From contig DRFO01000020.1 of the NCBI GenBank assembly GCA_011050525.1, positions 1-64,000 on the forward strand: a DNA stretch of 64,000 bases, given 5' to 3'. The notes under the pieces are model-generated. The model was not told the DNA's origin, ran no database searches, and worked only from the letters and a program-made list of their open reading frames with translations. Shown one piece after another: positions 9,093-17,880 of the stretch (within the stretch, counting starts at the first letter, position 1; each line of letters starts with the position of its first letter). The translations under genes and the position numbers were made by a program. The DNA comes from Halopseudomonas xinjiangensis (GTDB lineage: Bacteria > Pseudomonadota > Gammaproteobacteria > Pseudomonadales > Pseudomonadaceae).

Positions 9093-10484
9093 ATGACCCC
9101 ACAAGCCGTGATTGAAACCCTCAAGACGCTGGTTGACGCCGACAAGGTGCGCACCGATGCCGAGTCGCTGACCGTCTGGGGCAAGGACTGGACCAAGCAT
9201 TTTGAGCCTGCCCCCCTGGCTATCGTGTTTCCGCGCGATATCGCGCAGGTACAGGCCCTGGTGCGTTTCGCCAACGAGCAGAGGCTGGCGTTGGTGCCGT
9301 CGGGCGGTCGAACCGGACTGTCGGCTGCTGCGGTGGCAGCCAACGGTGAGGTGGTCGTCTCCTTCGACTACATGAACAAGATTCTCGATTTCAACGAATT
9401 CGACCGTAGTGTTGTCTGCCAGCCAGGTGTAGTGACCGCCCAGTTACAACAGTTTGCCGAAGAGAAGGGACTGTATTACCCGGTGGACTTCGCTTCAGCC
9501 GGTTCCAGCCAGATTGGCGGCAATATCGGGACCAATGCGGGGGGCATCAAGGTTATTCGTTACGGCATGACCCGTAATTGGGTGGCCGGCCTGAAGGTGG
9601 TGACTGGTGCCGGCGAACTGCTGGAGCTGAACAAGGACCTGATCAAGAACGCCACCGGGTATGATCTGCGGCAACTGTTTATCGGCGCTGAAGGGACGCT
9701 GGGTTTCGTGGTCGAGGCGACCATGCGTCTGGAGCGCGCCCCGCGCAACCTGACCGCCATGGTTCTCGGTACGCCGGACTTCGATTCGATCATGCCGGTA
9801 CTGCATGCATTTCAGGGCAAGCTGGATCTGACCGCATTCGAATTTTTCTCCGACAAGGCAATGGCCAAGATCATGGCTCGTGGCGACGTTCCTGCGCCGT
9901 TTGAAACGGATTGTCCGTTCTATGCCCTGCTCGAATTCGAGGCCATCAGCGAGGATATTGCCAGCCAGGCGTTGGAGACCTTTGAATATTGTGTGGAGCA
10001 GGGCTGGGTGGTAGACGGGGTGATGAGCCAGAGCGATCAGCAATTGCAGAATCTGTGGAAGTTGCGCGAGTTCATTTCGGAAACCATTTCACACTGGACT
10101 CCTTACAAGAACGATATTTCCGTCACCGTCGGCAAGGTGCCGGCTTTCCTGCACGATATCGACGCGATTGTCGGCCAGCACTACCCTGACTTCGAGATCG
10201 TCTGGTTCGGCCATATCGGCGACGGCAATCTGCACCTGAACATCCTCAAGCCGGAAGGCTTATCCAAGGACGAGTTCTTTGCCCGCGGCGCGACGGTCAA
10301 CAAGTGGGTGTTCGAAATTGTGCAGAAATACAACGGCTCGATTTCGGCCGAGCACGGCGTGGGCATGACCAAGCGGGACTACCTGACGTACAGCCGCAGC
10401 GAAGCAGAAATTGCGGTGATGAAGTCGATCAAGGCAGTGTTCGACCCGAATGGCATCATGAATCCAGGCAAGATATTTGCCTGA
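9093..10484 (+). CDS. D-2-hydroxyglutarate dehydrogenase (FAD-linked oxidase)
   Basis: A 463-residue FAD-binding PCMH/VAO-type flavoprotein. Motifs: PSGGRTGLSAAA and GGNIGTNAGG for FAD, IGAEGTLGFV, and GHIGDGNLH with SAEHGVG near the C-terminus for metal and substrate. The family also includes glycolate oxidase GlcD, but the position divergent from serA marks it as the enzyme shown in Pseudomonas stutzeri to re-oxidise D-2-hydroxyglutarate made by SerA. Electrons go to the electron-transfer flavoprotein or quinone pool. The ATG at 9093, preceded by GAGAG, gives the usual start (MTPQAVIETLKTLV); an in-frame ATG at 9048 adds 15 atypical residues. Confidence 0.9.
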   Translation: MTPQAVIETLKTLVDADKVRTDAESLTVWGKDWTKHFEPAPLAIVFPRDIAQVQALVRFANEQRLALVPSGGRTGLSAAAVAANGEVVVSFDYMNKILDFNEFDRSVVCQPGVVTAQLQQFAEEKGLYYPVDFASAGSSQIGGNIGTNAGGIKVIRYGMTRNWVAGLKVVTGAGELLELNKDLIKNATGYDLRQLFIGAEGTLGFVVEATMRLERAPRNLTAMVLGTPDFDSIMPVLHAFQGKLDLTAFEFFSDKAMAKIMARGDVPAPFETDCPFYALLEFEAISEDIASQALETFEYCVEQGWVVDGVMSQSDQQLQNLWKLREFISETISHWTPYKNDISVTVGKVPAFLHDIDAIVGQHYPDFEIVWFGHIGDGNLHLNILKPEGLSKDEFFARGATVNKWVFEIVQKYNGSISAEHGVGMTKRDYLTYSRSEAEIAVMKSIKAVFDPNGIMNPGKIFA

Positions 10485-10541
10485 GCCGCGCGGGGCCTGA
10501 TGCAAGAGTGCCGTGCTTCCTACATCTGTGAGGTTTAGTTG

Positions 10542-11207
10542 ATGGCTTATCAGCACCAGTATGACGACGGTACTCCGGTCAATCTGCCGATGGGCAAGGT
10601 AGTCTGCGTAGGGCGCAATTACGCTGAGCATGCCCGCGAACTGAACAATCCCGTCCCCACCGAGCCGTTGCTGTTCATCAAACCGGCCACTTCGGTGGTG
10701 CCTCTCAGTGAGGACATTTCACTATCGAGCGCGCAGGGGCCAATCCATTATGAGACTGAGATAGCCCTGCTGATAGGTAACAAGCTGAGTGGCGACGTTA
10801 CCGCGGAGCAGGCTGAAGCCTCGATTGTGGGCATTGGCCTGGCTTTGGATCTGACGTTGCGTGAATTGCAGGATCAATTGAAGGCCAAGGCGCACCCATG
10901 GGAGCGTGCCAAGGCGTTTGATGGGGCCTGCCCAATGTCATCTTTCGTGAACCCTGAGCGGCTATCGTTGACCAATGTTGCACTGCGTCTGACGATCAAT
11001 GGCGAGGTTCGCCAGCAAGGTTCGAGTGCTGAGATGATTACGCCGATGGTGGCGCTGTTACGGCATATCGCGCGGGTATTCACCCTGCTGCCGGGCGACG
11101 TGGTCATCACTGGCACGCCAGCAGGTGTCGGCGTGCTGCATGCTGGTGACAAGCTGGAGCTGTCCATCCCCGGCGTGCTTGATCAGGCGACGCAGGTTCG
11201 GAGTTAA
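10542..11207 (+). CDS. Fumarylacetoacetate hydrolase-family protein
   Basis: 221 residues, single FAH domain of the FAHD1/YcgM type. Visible are the start GKVVCVGRNYAEHARELNN, the metal-binding HYETEIALLIG (Glu-x-Glu), the ALDLTLRELQ helix, KAFDGACPM and GDVVITGTPAGVG. Members cleave acylpyruvates or decarboxylate oxaloacetate with Mg2+; the substrate cannot be assigned. It lies 57 bp after the dehydrogenase gene on the same strand and is probably co-transcribed. The ATG at 10542 is used; the TTG just before it is not needed. Confidence 0.9.
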   Translation: MAYQHQYDDGTPVNLPMGKVVCVGRNYAEHARELNNPVPTEPLLFIKPATSVVPLSEDISLSSAQGPIHYETEIALLIGNKLSGDVTAEQAEASIVGIGLALDLTLRELQDQLKAKAHPWERAKAFDGACPMSSFVNPERLSLTNVALRLTINGEVRQQGSSAEMITPMVALLRHIARVFTLLPGDVVITGTPAGVGVLHAGDKLELSIPGVLDQATQVRS

Positions 11208-11274
11208 GGGTTCAATTGGTTTAGCTGAAAACCGATTGTCAGAGGTATATGCCAGCTTTACAGGAGGTTCTTGA

Positions 11275-12165
11275 TTGAAACGCTTTCTGATATTGGCAGG
11301 ATTTTGCCTGGTTCTGCTTGTAATTGTTCTGCGTGTACTCCAGCTTGACGTACTGCTCTGGCATTCATGGAAGCTGAACCGCCAGGCTATGCCTGCCCAA
11401 GCGGTCAATTTAAGCCGTTACCGGGCGGATATTCAGGCGCGCGTGGTGGAGGGGATAGATAACAACCTCTCCGCGCTGGCTTACAATCCGCAACGTGAGA
11501 GTTTATTTGGCGTCGTGAACGGGACGCCCCTGATTGTCGAGATCAGCCTTGAGGGAGAGCTGTTGCGCACCATTGCAGTTGAGGGGGTTGATGATATGGA
11601 GGGCTTGGCTCATATCGCTGACAACCTGTACGTCATTGCCGAAGAGCGGACCCATCGACTGGTGCTGGTGGACATTCCGGACGATGCCGAGCGTATCGGC
11701 ACCGCTGAGGCTCCCAGTCTGACGCTGGGAGTGGATGCCGAAGGCAACCAGGGGCTGGAAGGTGTGGCTTGGGACCAGGCGGGCAATCGTTTGCTGGTAG
11801 TCAAGGAAAAGGACCCGTTGCGGGTACTGGCCGTGACCGGGTTTGTGAACGCTGGCGATGGCGAAATGGACGTTGGTATCACCGAGCTGAAACAGCCCGA
11901 ATCCGACAGGCTGTTCATGAGCGATCTGTCATCGGTCAGCGTCCACAATGAAAGCGGACACTTCCTGTTGCTCAGTGATGAATCACGCATGGTTGTGGAG
12001 TACGACCAGCAACAGCGACCGGTGAGCCTGCTAGGATTGTGGCGGGGTATGAGCGGCCTGGATTCGACGGTGCCGCAGGCCGAAGGTTTGACGATGGACC
12101 CCCAGCAGCGGATTTATATGGTCAGTGAGCCGAATCTGTTCTATCGCTTCACGCCGGTTGACTGA
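11275..12165 (+). CDS. SdiA-regulated/YjiK-type beta-propeller protein
   Basis: 296 residues with one N-terminal hydrophobic segment (about residues 4-24), so membrane-anchored or exported. Repeated blade-like motifs (NNLSALAYNP, DDMEGLAHIADN, GNQGLEGVAWD, FMSDLSSVSVHN, AEGLTMDPQQRIYMVSEPN) are those of the SdiA-regulated domain family, related to phytase-like propellers. The start is TTG at 11275, supported by a strong AGGAGG at 11262-11267 seven bases upstream. It follows the FAH gene by 67 bp and converges on rpiA. Biochemical role unknown. Confidence 0.85.
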   Translation: MKRFLILAGFCLVLLVIVLRVLQLDVLLWHSWKLNRQAMPAQAVNLSRYRADIQARVVEGIDNNLSALAYNPQRESLFGVVNGTPLIVEISLEGELLRTIAVEGVDDMEGLAHIADNLYVIAEERTHRLVLVDIPDDAERIGTAEAPSLTLGVDAEGNQGLEGVAWDQAGNRLLVVKEKDPLRVLAVTGFVNAGDGEMDVGITELKQPESDRLFMSDLSSVSVHNESGHFLLLSDESRMVVEYDQQQRPVSLLGLWRGMSGLDSTVPQAEGLTMDPQQRIYMVSEPNLFYRFTPVD

Positions 12166-12177
12166 GCCGGCTTGCGT

Positions 12178-12852
12178 TCAAGTTTTGCGGAGCGTCTTGA
12201 CGCCCTCGGCCGTCCCCAGCAATAGCAAATCTGCGGGGCGTGCTGCAAAAAGACCACAGCAAACCACGCCAACGATGGCGTTGAGTTTTTCTTCCAGGCC
12301 GCGCGGATCCACGATCAGCATATTGTGCACATCGAGGATCACGTTGCCGTTGTCGGTTACGCAGCCCTCGCGATAAACCGGATCGCCACCCAGCTTTACG
12401 ATTTCCCTCGCTACGTGGCTGCGCGCCATGGGGATCACTTCCACCGGCAGGGGAAAGGCCCCAAGGGTATCCACCAGCTTGCTTGCATCGGCAATGCAGA
12501 TAAAGGTGCGAGCCACCGCAGCGACAATTTTTTCCCGCGTCAGCGCTGCGCCACCGCCCTTTATCAGTTCGAGATGCTTGTTGGCCTCGTCCGCACCATC
12601 CACATAGTAATCCAGGCTGGCTACGCTGTTCAGATCGTACACCGGGATGCCGTGCTGTTTGAGGCGGTCGGCCGTGGCTTCGGAGCTGGCCACTGCACCG
12701 TCGAAAAATCCCTTGTGCCTGGCCAGAGCATCGATAAAGCAATTGGCGGTGGAGCCGGTGCCGACGCCTATGACGCTCTTGTCTTCCAGGCTGGGCAGCA
12801 GAATATCCACCGCTGCCTGGCCAACCGCTTGTTTGAGTTCGTCCTGGGTCAT
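12178..12852 (-). CDS. rpiA: Ribose-5-phosphate isomerase A
   Basis: Interconverts ribose 5-phosphate and ribulose 5-phosphate in the pentose phosphate pathway. 224 residues, usual size. Motifs: [15 protein letters not shown] (phosphate loop), [11 protein letters not shown] (active-site Asp residues), [14 protein letters not shown] (catalytic Lys) and GTAEGVKTL at the end. Divergent from ilvA across 125 bp, as in other Pseudomonas. A CC pair ([15 protein letters not shown]) replaces the commoner VT in this strand; this does not affect the active site. Confidence 0.97.
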   Translation of the reverse strand: MTQDELKQAVGQAAVDILLPSLEDKSVIGVGTGSTANCFIDALARHKGFFDGAVASSEATADRLKQHGIPVYDLNSVASLDYYVDGADEANKHLELIKGGGAALTREKIVAAVARTFICIADASKLVDTLGAFPLPVEVIPMARSHVAREIVKLGGDPVYREGCVTDNGNVILDVHNMLIVDPRGLEEKLNAIVGVVCCGLFAARPADLLLLGTAEGVKTLRKT

Positions 12853-12977
12853 CTAGGGCCCCTTAAGATTACGATTCAGGTGAGCGATTATACGGCCTCA
12901 AGGCAGCTGGCGTGTAGTCGGGGGTTGGCCAATTCGCTAGACTGGCGCATTAACGTCTGAACAAGCTGAAAAAACCG

Positions 12978-14492
12978 ATGCTGGAATCCTACGTCAAGAA
13001 AATTCTTTGCTCGCGCGTCTATGATGTGGCGGTAGAAACGCCAATCCACGCCTCGCCGTTTCTTTCCGAACGTCTGGGCAATACCGTTTTGCTCAAGCGT
13101 GAGGACTTGCAGCCGGTTTTTTCGTTCAAGATCCGCGGCGCCTACAACAAGCTGGCTTTGCTGACAGACGAACAGCGCGCCTGTGGCGTGGTCACGGCGT
13201 CGGCCGGCAACCATGCCCAGGGGCTGGCATACGCCGCTCGGCATCTGGGCGTGAAGGCGACGATTGTCATGCCGCGTACCACGCCCGAGATCAAGGTGCG
13301 CGCGGTGCGCGCCCGGGGCGCGAAAGTCGTTCTGCACGGCGATGCCTTTGATGAGGCATTGGCCTATTCGCAGAAGCTGATCAAGGAAAAGGGGTTGGTT
13401 TATATCCATCCCTATGACGACCCTGACACCATTGCCGGCCAGGGTACGGTCGCCATGGAAATCTTGCGTCAGCACCAAGGCCAACTGGACGCCATTTTTG
13501 TTCCGGTTGGCGGCGGGGGACTGATTGCAGGAATCGCCGCTTATGTGAAATATCTACGTCCGGACATCAAAGTGATTGGCGTAGAACCTGCCGAGTCGGC
13601 TTGTCTCAAGGCAGCAATGGAAGCGAATGAGCGCGTTGTGCTAAGTCAGGTCGGGCTGTTTGCCGATGGTGTGGCGGTAGCGCAGATTGGCGAGCACACC
13701 TTCGAGATCTGTCGGCACTACGTGGATGAAGTGATTACCGTCACCACCGACGAAATGTGCGCGGCCATCAAGGATATTTACGACGATACCCGCTCGATCT
13801 GTGAGCCTGCCGGTTGTCTTGGCGTGGCCGGTATCAAGAAGTATGTCGAGCGCGAAGGCTGCGCAGGCAAGGTGTTCATCGCCATCGATTCCGGTGCCAA
13901 CGTGAATTTCGACCGGCTGCGTCACGTGGCCGAACGTGCCGAAATCGGCGAAAAGCGCGAAGCGCTGCTGGCAGTAACCATTCCCGAGAAGCCGGGCAGT
14001 TTCAAGTCGTTCTGTCAGGCCATCGGCAAGCGGGCGATAACCGAATTCAATTACCGTTACCACGACAGCGCCCAGGCGCACATTTTTGTCGGTGTGCAGA
14101 CCCACCCAGAAACCGATCCCCGTGATGTGCTGGTTGCCAGGCTTCAGGAGCAGGGCTTTCCGGTAATGGACCTGACCGACAACGAGTTGGCCAAGCTGCA
14201 TGTCAGGCATATGGTCGGCGGGCATGCCGATAAAGTGACTGACGAGGTAGTCTATCGTTTCGAATTTCCTGAACGGCCAGGCGCGTTGTTCAACTTTCTC
14301 AACAAGCTGGGCGGCCGCTGGAATATTTCCATGTTCCATTACCGCAACCATGGTGCAGCCTACGGTCGGGTCGTGGTAGGCCTGGAAGTGATCGAAGCTG
14401 AGCGGTATCTGGTGCCCGAAGCGCTGGACGAGATTGGCTACATGTATTGGGACGAGACGGACAATCCAGCTTATCAGCTATACCTGGGATGA
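12978..14492 (+). CDS. ilvA: Threonine dehydratase, biosynthetic
   Basis: Deaminates threonine to 2-oxobutyrate, the first committed step to isoleucine. 504 residues: PLP-binding domain with Lys51 in SFKIRGAYNK, phosphate-binding VGGGGLIAGIAAY, then two ACT-like regulatory domains from about residue 325 that mediate isoleucine inhibition and valine activation in this family. Length and the double regulatory domain separate it from the short catabolic form. Its last 15 bases overlap the convergent GGDEF gene. The start at 12978 (MLESYVKKIL) matches the E. coli-type start region. Confidence 0.97.
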   Translation: MLESYVKKILCSRVYDVAVETPIHASPFLSERLGNTVLLKREDLQPVFSFKIRGAYNKLALLTDEQRACGVVTASAGNHAQGLAYAARHLGVKATIVMPRTTPEIKVRAVRARGAKVVLHGDAFDEALAYSQKLIKEKGLVYIHPYDDPDTIAGQGTVAMEILRQHQGQLDAIFVPVGGGGLIAGIAAYVKYLRPDIKVIGVEPAESACLKAAMEANERVVLSQVGLFADGVAVAQIGEHTFEICRHYVDEVITVTTDEMCAAIKDIYDDTRSICEPAGCLGVAGIKKYVEREGCAGKVFIAIDSGANVNFDRLRHVAERAEIGEKREALLAVTIPEKPGSFKSFCQAIGKRAITEFNYRYHDSAQAHIFVGVQTHPETDPRDVLVARLQEQGFPVMDLTDNELAKLHVRHMVGGHADKVTDEVVYRFEFPERPGALFNFLNKLGGRWNISMFHYRNHGAAYGRVVVGLEVIEAERYLVPEALDEIGYMYWDETDNPAYQLYLG

Positions 14493-16343
14493 GAACTGGT
14501 GGCTGTCCGTGCTGGTGCGATCGCGCCCTTGCGCCTTGGCTTGATAAAGCGCGCTGTCTGCCATTTTCAGTAAGTCAGCGGGGCTCCATTCCGCTGCGGG
14601 AATGATTGTCGCCGCGCCGATACTGATGGTCAGGCGACCGGCTGCCGCAGCGGGGTGGGAAATATTCATCTCGGCGACCGCCTCGTGCAGGCGCTGCGCT
14701 ACCTGAAGGCACTGATTCAGATCGGCGCCGGGCAGTATCACGGCAAACTCTTCGCCTCCATAGCGGCAGGCGCAGTCCCCTTCGCGCAGCAGACAATCAC
14801 TCAGCGCATCGGCAAGCATCTGCAGGGCCATATCGCCGGCCTGGTGTCCGAGCGTATCGTTGTAGGCCTTGAAGTGGTCTGCGTCGACCATCAGTAGTCC
14901 CAGCGGCAGCTCCTGGCGGCGCAGTCTGCGCCATTCGCTAGTCAGTGTATGGTCAAAGTAGCGTCGGTTGAACAGCCCGGTCAGCCCGTCCTGATGTGAC
15001 AACTGCTCCAGCCGGGCGGCAACCCGTAGCTGCTCGCTGTTATTACGTCCGACACATATCAGGTAGTCGCGACCGTGACGTTGCAGGTGTTTGACGCTGA
15101 TTTCCAGCGGGATCAGTTCGCCGCTACGCGTCCTCGCCTGCTGCTGGAAAATGGTGCTGCTTTTCTGCTCTGCCAATTGTTTCAGTGCAACTGTCCAAGT
15201 GGCTGCTTCCGGCATGATATCCGACGGCGAGATAGCGGTAATGTTGCGCAGTTCTTCCTCGGTATAGCCCAATTCGCTCCAGCAGGTACGGTTGAGGTAG
15301 GTCAGTTCGAGTGGTGCCAGGCCGATAATGAACAGCGCGTCGTGGCTGTGATCGGTCATGTCCAGAATCAGCTTCAGCCGCGCCTGATTGTGTTGCAGGC
15401 TCGTCTCTATCGCCTGACGCCTGATGAACTCGCTCTGCAGGGCGCGGTTGCTGGAACCCAGTGCCTCCAGGCGCTGCGCGCTGATAAGCGCAAGCCACAG
15501 GGCGTAACACAGCGAAAGGGAAGCAAGCGCTCCGGTGATCAGTACCATTAGCGGAAGCGCAGTCGTGCTGCTGGCGAGTAACTGGCGGGTGGGGTACGCC
15601 ATGATCGAGAAACCATGGTTGTTGCCTAGCTGGACGCTGCTGCGTACGCTCCAGCTGTCGGGCAGCGTGTCGGCGGTATGGCGGCTGAAAACGACTGTGT
15701 TCTCGTCCAGAAAGTCGAGGCTCAGACGCTGTTGGGGCAGATTCCGCAGGAGGTCTGCGACCAATACTTCGACGCGGAAAATACCGAGCAGAAAACCGTC
15801 GAAATAGTCGGCATCATAGCCTGGGCGGTAGAGTGGTACGTAATAGGCTAGGCCGCTTCCGCCCTGCTGGAGCTCGAAACTGCTACTCAGCAGCGGCTGC
15901 CCGGCTTCCTGACTTTGAACGAGCAAGTCGAAATTGGGATGGGTCGGATGGTAGGTAAACCCCACCACCTCCTCGTTGCCCTCCAGCGGTTCGATCCAGC
16001 GCATGCGGTAGTGCCGGTCGACCCACTCGATAGCTTGAAAATTGTTGTAATCCTTTAGGAGATTGCCGACATCCCCGCGCCATATTTCATGGCGGGTGCG
16101 TTGATACTCCCAACGGTCAGCCAGACGTTGCAGCGTTGTCGCCTGGTCTTCGAAACGGGCTTCTATCAATCTGGCCAGCGCGTCGCTTTCTAACTGCAAG
16201 CGAGCCTTGGTCTGATTGATTTCGGCATTTTCGAGCGCTTCCCAGCCAGAAAATATACCGCCTAGCAGAACGGCAAGCAGGCCGGCGATGATGCCCCTTG
16301 CGGTTGCTGGATGGGAAGCTGCATAGCTGGCAAGCATTTTCAT
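14478..16343 (-). CDS. CHASE-PAS diguanylate cyclase (inner-membrane sensor)
   Basis: 621 residues. A transmembrane segment at about 15-35 and another at about 260-285 flank a periplasmic CHASE-like sensor (ERFxDQ-type helix, then WIEPLEGNEEVVGF). A cytosolic PAS domain (about 320-430, TYLNRTCWSELGYTEEEL) and a C-terminal GGDEF domain follow. The active-site motif is RYGGEEF, intact, and an inhibitory RxxD (REGD) lies five residues before it, so product inhibition by c-di-GMP is expected. Sensed signal unknown; CHASE domains bind small extracellular ligands. Convergent overlap with ilvA. Confidence 0.9.
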   Translation of the reverse strand: MKMLASYAASHPATARGIIAGLLAVLLGGIFSGWEALENAEINQTKARLQLESDALARLIEARFEDQATTLQRLADRWEYQRTRHEIWRGDVGNLLKDYNNFQAIEWVDRHYRMRWIEPLEGNEEVVGFTYHPTHPNFDLLVQSQEAGQPLLSSSFELQQGGSGLAYYVPLYRPGYDADYFDGFLLGIFRVEVLVADLLRNLPQQRLSLDFLDENTVVFSRHTADTLPDSWSVRSSVQLGNNHGFSIMAYPTRQLLASSTTALPLMVLITGALASLSLCYALWLALISAQRLEALGSSNRALQSEFIRRQAIETSLQHNQARLKLILDMTDHSHDALFIIGLAPLELTYLNRTCWSELGYTEEELRNITAISPSDIMPEAATWTVALKQLAEQKSSTIFQQQARTRSGELIPLEISVKHLQRHGRDYLICVGRNNSEQLRVAARLEQLSHQDGLTGLFNRRYFDHTLTSEWRRLRRQELPLGLLMVDADHFKAYNDTLGHQAGDMALQMLADALSDCLLREGDCACRYGGEEFAVILPGADLNQCLQVAQRLHEAVAEMNISHPAAAAGRLTISIGAATIIPAAEWSPADLLKMADSALYQAKAQGRDRTSTDSHQFSSQV

Positions 16344-16397
16344 TCCTTGAAGTATGCCGTTGACGTCGTTCTGCTCTAGGAAACGCTAGCCGCGAGC

Positions 16398-16856
16398 CTA
16401 CTCCGCTCGGGCCGCTTTCGCCATGATTTCCCACTGTCTAGATGTAACAGGCATCACCGAAAGGCGATTACCTCGCTTGAGAAGAGCCAGATCCTCCAGG
16501 CCGTGAAGTTCTCTGATGGAATGCAACGGGAGTATCGTAGCAAAGGTCTCGCGGTGCCGCACATCGACAACCCGCCAGGGCAGCCGGTCTTCGCTGGACT
16601 TGGGGTCGTAATAGGCATTCAACGGGTCTAGAGCGGTTCTGTCGGAATACGCCGAGCAGATTATTTCGCCAATGCCAACGAGGCCTGGCGGCTGACAGCT
16701 GGAATGGTAAAAGAAGAACAGGTCGCCTGGCTCCATCTGCTCCAGCAGATTGCGCGCTTGATAACTGCGTACCCCGTCCCAGGGGGCGATATCGACCGCA
16801 GCCAGGTCCGCAATGGAGAAGGCGTCTGGCTCGGACTTCATCAACCAGTGCTGCAT
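16398..16856 (-). CDS. EVE-domain protein
   Basis: 152 residues forming one EVE domain, the PUA-related fold thought to read modified nucleic-acid bases. Typical motifs: WLMKSEPDAFSIADL at the start, WDGVRSYQARNLL, GDLFFFYHSS and GLVGIGEI. In Pseudomonas it sits next to the 5-formyl-THF cyclo-ligase and 6S RNA genes, as here. Precise cellular role not established. Confidence 0.92.
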   Translation of the reverse strand: MQHWLMKSEPDAFSIADLAAVDIAPWDGVRSYQARNLLEQMEPGDLFFFYHSSCQPPGLVGIGEIICSAYSDRTALDPLNAYYDPKSSEDRLPWRVVDVRHRETFATILPLHSIRELHGLEDLALLKRGNRLSVMPVTSRQWEIMAKAARAE

Positions 16857-16951
16857 AGTGCTCGGACCGATTTGACAGAATGGAATATCCAGTCTAAACG
16901 GAAAGCGTCGAATATATAACTACAAGAACGCCAGCTTCAGCGAGGTCAAGC

Positions 16952-17041
16952 ATGCGTCGGAAGCCAGATTTGATGTGGATTATTGTGATTGTTTTTGGTC
17001 TTGGGGTGGTAACTACAGGGTACACGCAGGGTTTTCTGTAG
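16952..17041 (+). CDS. 29-residue single-span membrane peptide
   Basis: ATG at 16952 with GAGG at 16942-16945, six bases upstream, and stop TAG at 17039. The peptide begins MRRKPDLMWIIVIVFGLGVV and ends TGYTQGFL: three basic residues, then an uninterrupted hydrophobic helix, the form of a small inner-membrane protein with the basic end inside. It lies between two minus-strand genes, in a gap with no other content. I believe similar short peptides occur at this locus in other Pseudomonas but could not check. Function unknown; base composition alone would not produce the RBS, charge and helix pattern easily. Confidence 0.6.
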   Translation: MRRKPDLMWIIVIVFGLGVVTTGYTQGFL

Positions 17042-17049
17042 CCTCAGAC

Positions 17050-17655
17050 CTAGCGGGGCACGCTGAAAATTAACCGCTCCGTATCGCTGATGATACCGTC
17101 CAGTGGTATGTCCCACGATGCGATCGGCAGGGCAGACACCTTCTGGCAGCTGTGCGCCAGGCCGACCAGTTTCGCGCCGCGCCATCGTGGTCGCCATCGG
17201 CGATAAGCAAAGGTGCGGTCATAGAAGCCGCCGCCCATTCCCAGTCGATTGCCTTCGGTGTCAAATCCCACCAGCGGCATCAATACCATGGAGAGGCGCC
17301 AGGGTCTGACCTGCCGACTGCGGCATACTCTGGGCTCGCGAATGCCGAAACGGTTGGTGACCCAGTGTTGGCCGGGTAATATTTGCTGAAAGTGCATGCG
17401 ATCCGCCGGCCAGCCGCTGATCACTGGCAGATAGCACTGCTTGCCGAGCTGCCGTGCATGCGCCATCAATAGCGCTGGGTCGATTTCCCCATCGTTGGCC
17501 AGGTAAAAAGCGATGTGCCGGCTGCGGAGAAACAGGGGATGTTGTGCCAGTTGCCGGTAGAGCTTTCGACTGGCTTGATGTTGCTGCGCTGGGGAAAGTG
17601 CCCTACGGGCTTGACGTAACCGACGACGGAGGGAAGTTCGTGTATCGCCGGTCAT
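17050..17655 (-). CDS. fau: 5-formyltetrahydrofolate cyclo-ligase
   Basis: Converts 5-formyl-THF to 5,10-methenyl-THF with ATP, returning stored folate to one-carbon metabolism. 201 residues with the family motifs RRRLRQARRALS at the N-terminus, DGEIDPALLM and the ATP/folate loop GFDTEGNRLGMGGGFYDRTF. It starts a few bases after the end of the 6S RNA gene and is probably made by read-through from it, the arrangement conserved from E. coli (ygfA) to Pseudomonas. The product is useful beside gcvTHP and thyA, also in this window. Confidence 0.95.
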   Translation of the reverse strand: MTGDTRTSLRRRLRQARRALSPAQQHQASRKLYRQLAQHPLFLRSRHIAFYLANDGEIDPALLMAHARQLGKQCYLPVISGWPADRMHFQQILPGQHWVTNRFGIREPRVCRSRQVRPWRLSMVLMPLVGFDTEGNRLGMGGGFYDRTFAYRRWRPRWRGAKLVGLAHSCQKVSALPIASWDIPLDGIISDTERLIFSVPR

Positions 17656-17662
17656 GAAATGA

Positions 17663-17836
17663 GTCCCCGGAATGCCGCTGCCGGGTTAGCCCTTGAACCC
17701 GAAAGTTCAAGGTGGGGGACACGGTGCCATCTCAGGCTTTCCGGCTTGCGGACATGCACACTGACAGCAGCGCGTGGCCTCCTTCTACAGGAGTATCGGC
17801 TCAGGGACATCACCGACTGGCAAACATCCCAGGGAC
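17663..17836 (-). ncRNA. ssrS: 6S RNA
   Basis: Between zapA and the cyclo-ligase gene, the conserved place for 6S RNA. On the minus strand the transcript would begin GTCCCTGGGATG and end CATTCCGGGGAC; these pair as a 12-bp terminal helix with two G-U pairs. Internal stretches (CCTTGAACTTTCGGGTTCAAGG hairpin region near 17692-17713, and GAGCCGATACTCC) are those of Pseudomonas 6S RNA as I remember it. About 175-180 nt. It mimics an open promoter and binds sigma-70 RNA polymerase in stationary phase. Ends are uncertain by a few bases. Confidence 0.9.
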
Positions 17837-17843
17837 AAAATCG

Positions 17844-17849
17844 ACTATA
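17844..17849 (-). promoter_or_regulatory. -10 element of the 6S RNA promoter
   Basis: Minus-strand TATAGT about seven bases before the predicted 5' end of 6S RNA. No good -35 is visible at 16-18 bases, so this may be a weak or activator-assisted promoter, or 6S RNA may also come from zapA read-through. Confidence 0.55.
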
Positions 17850-17880
17850 CAGAAGAATCACCGCGATTTCATGCCGTTGA

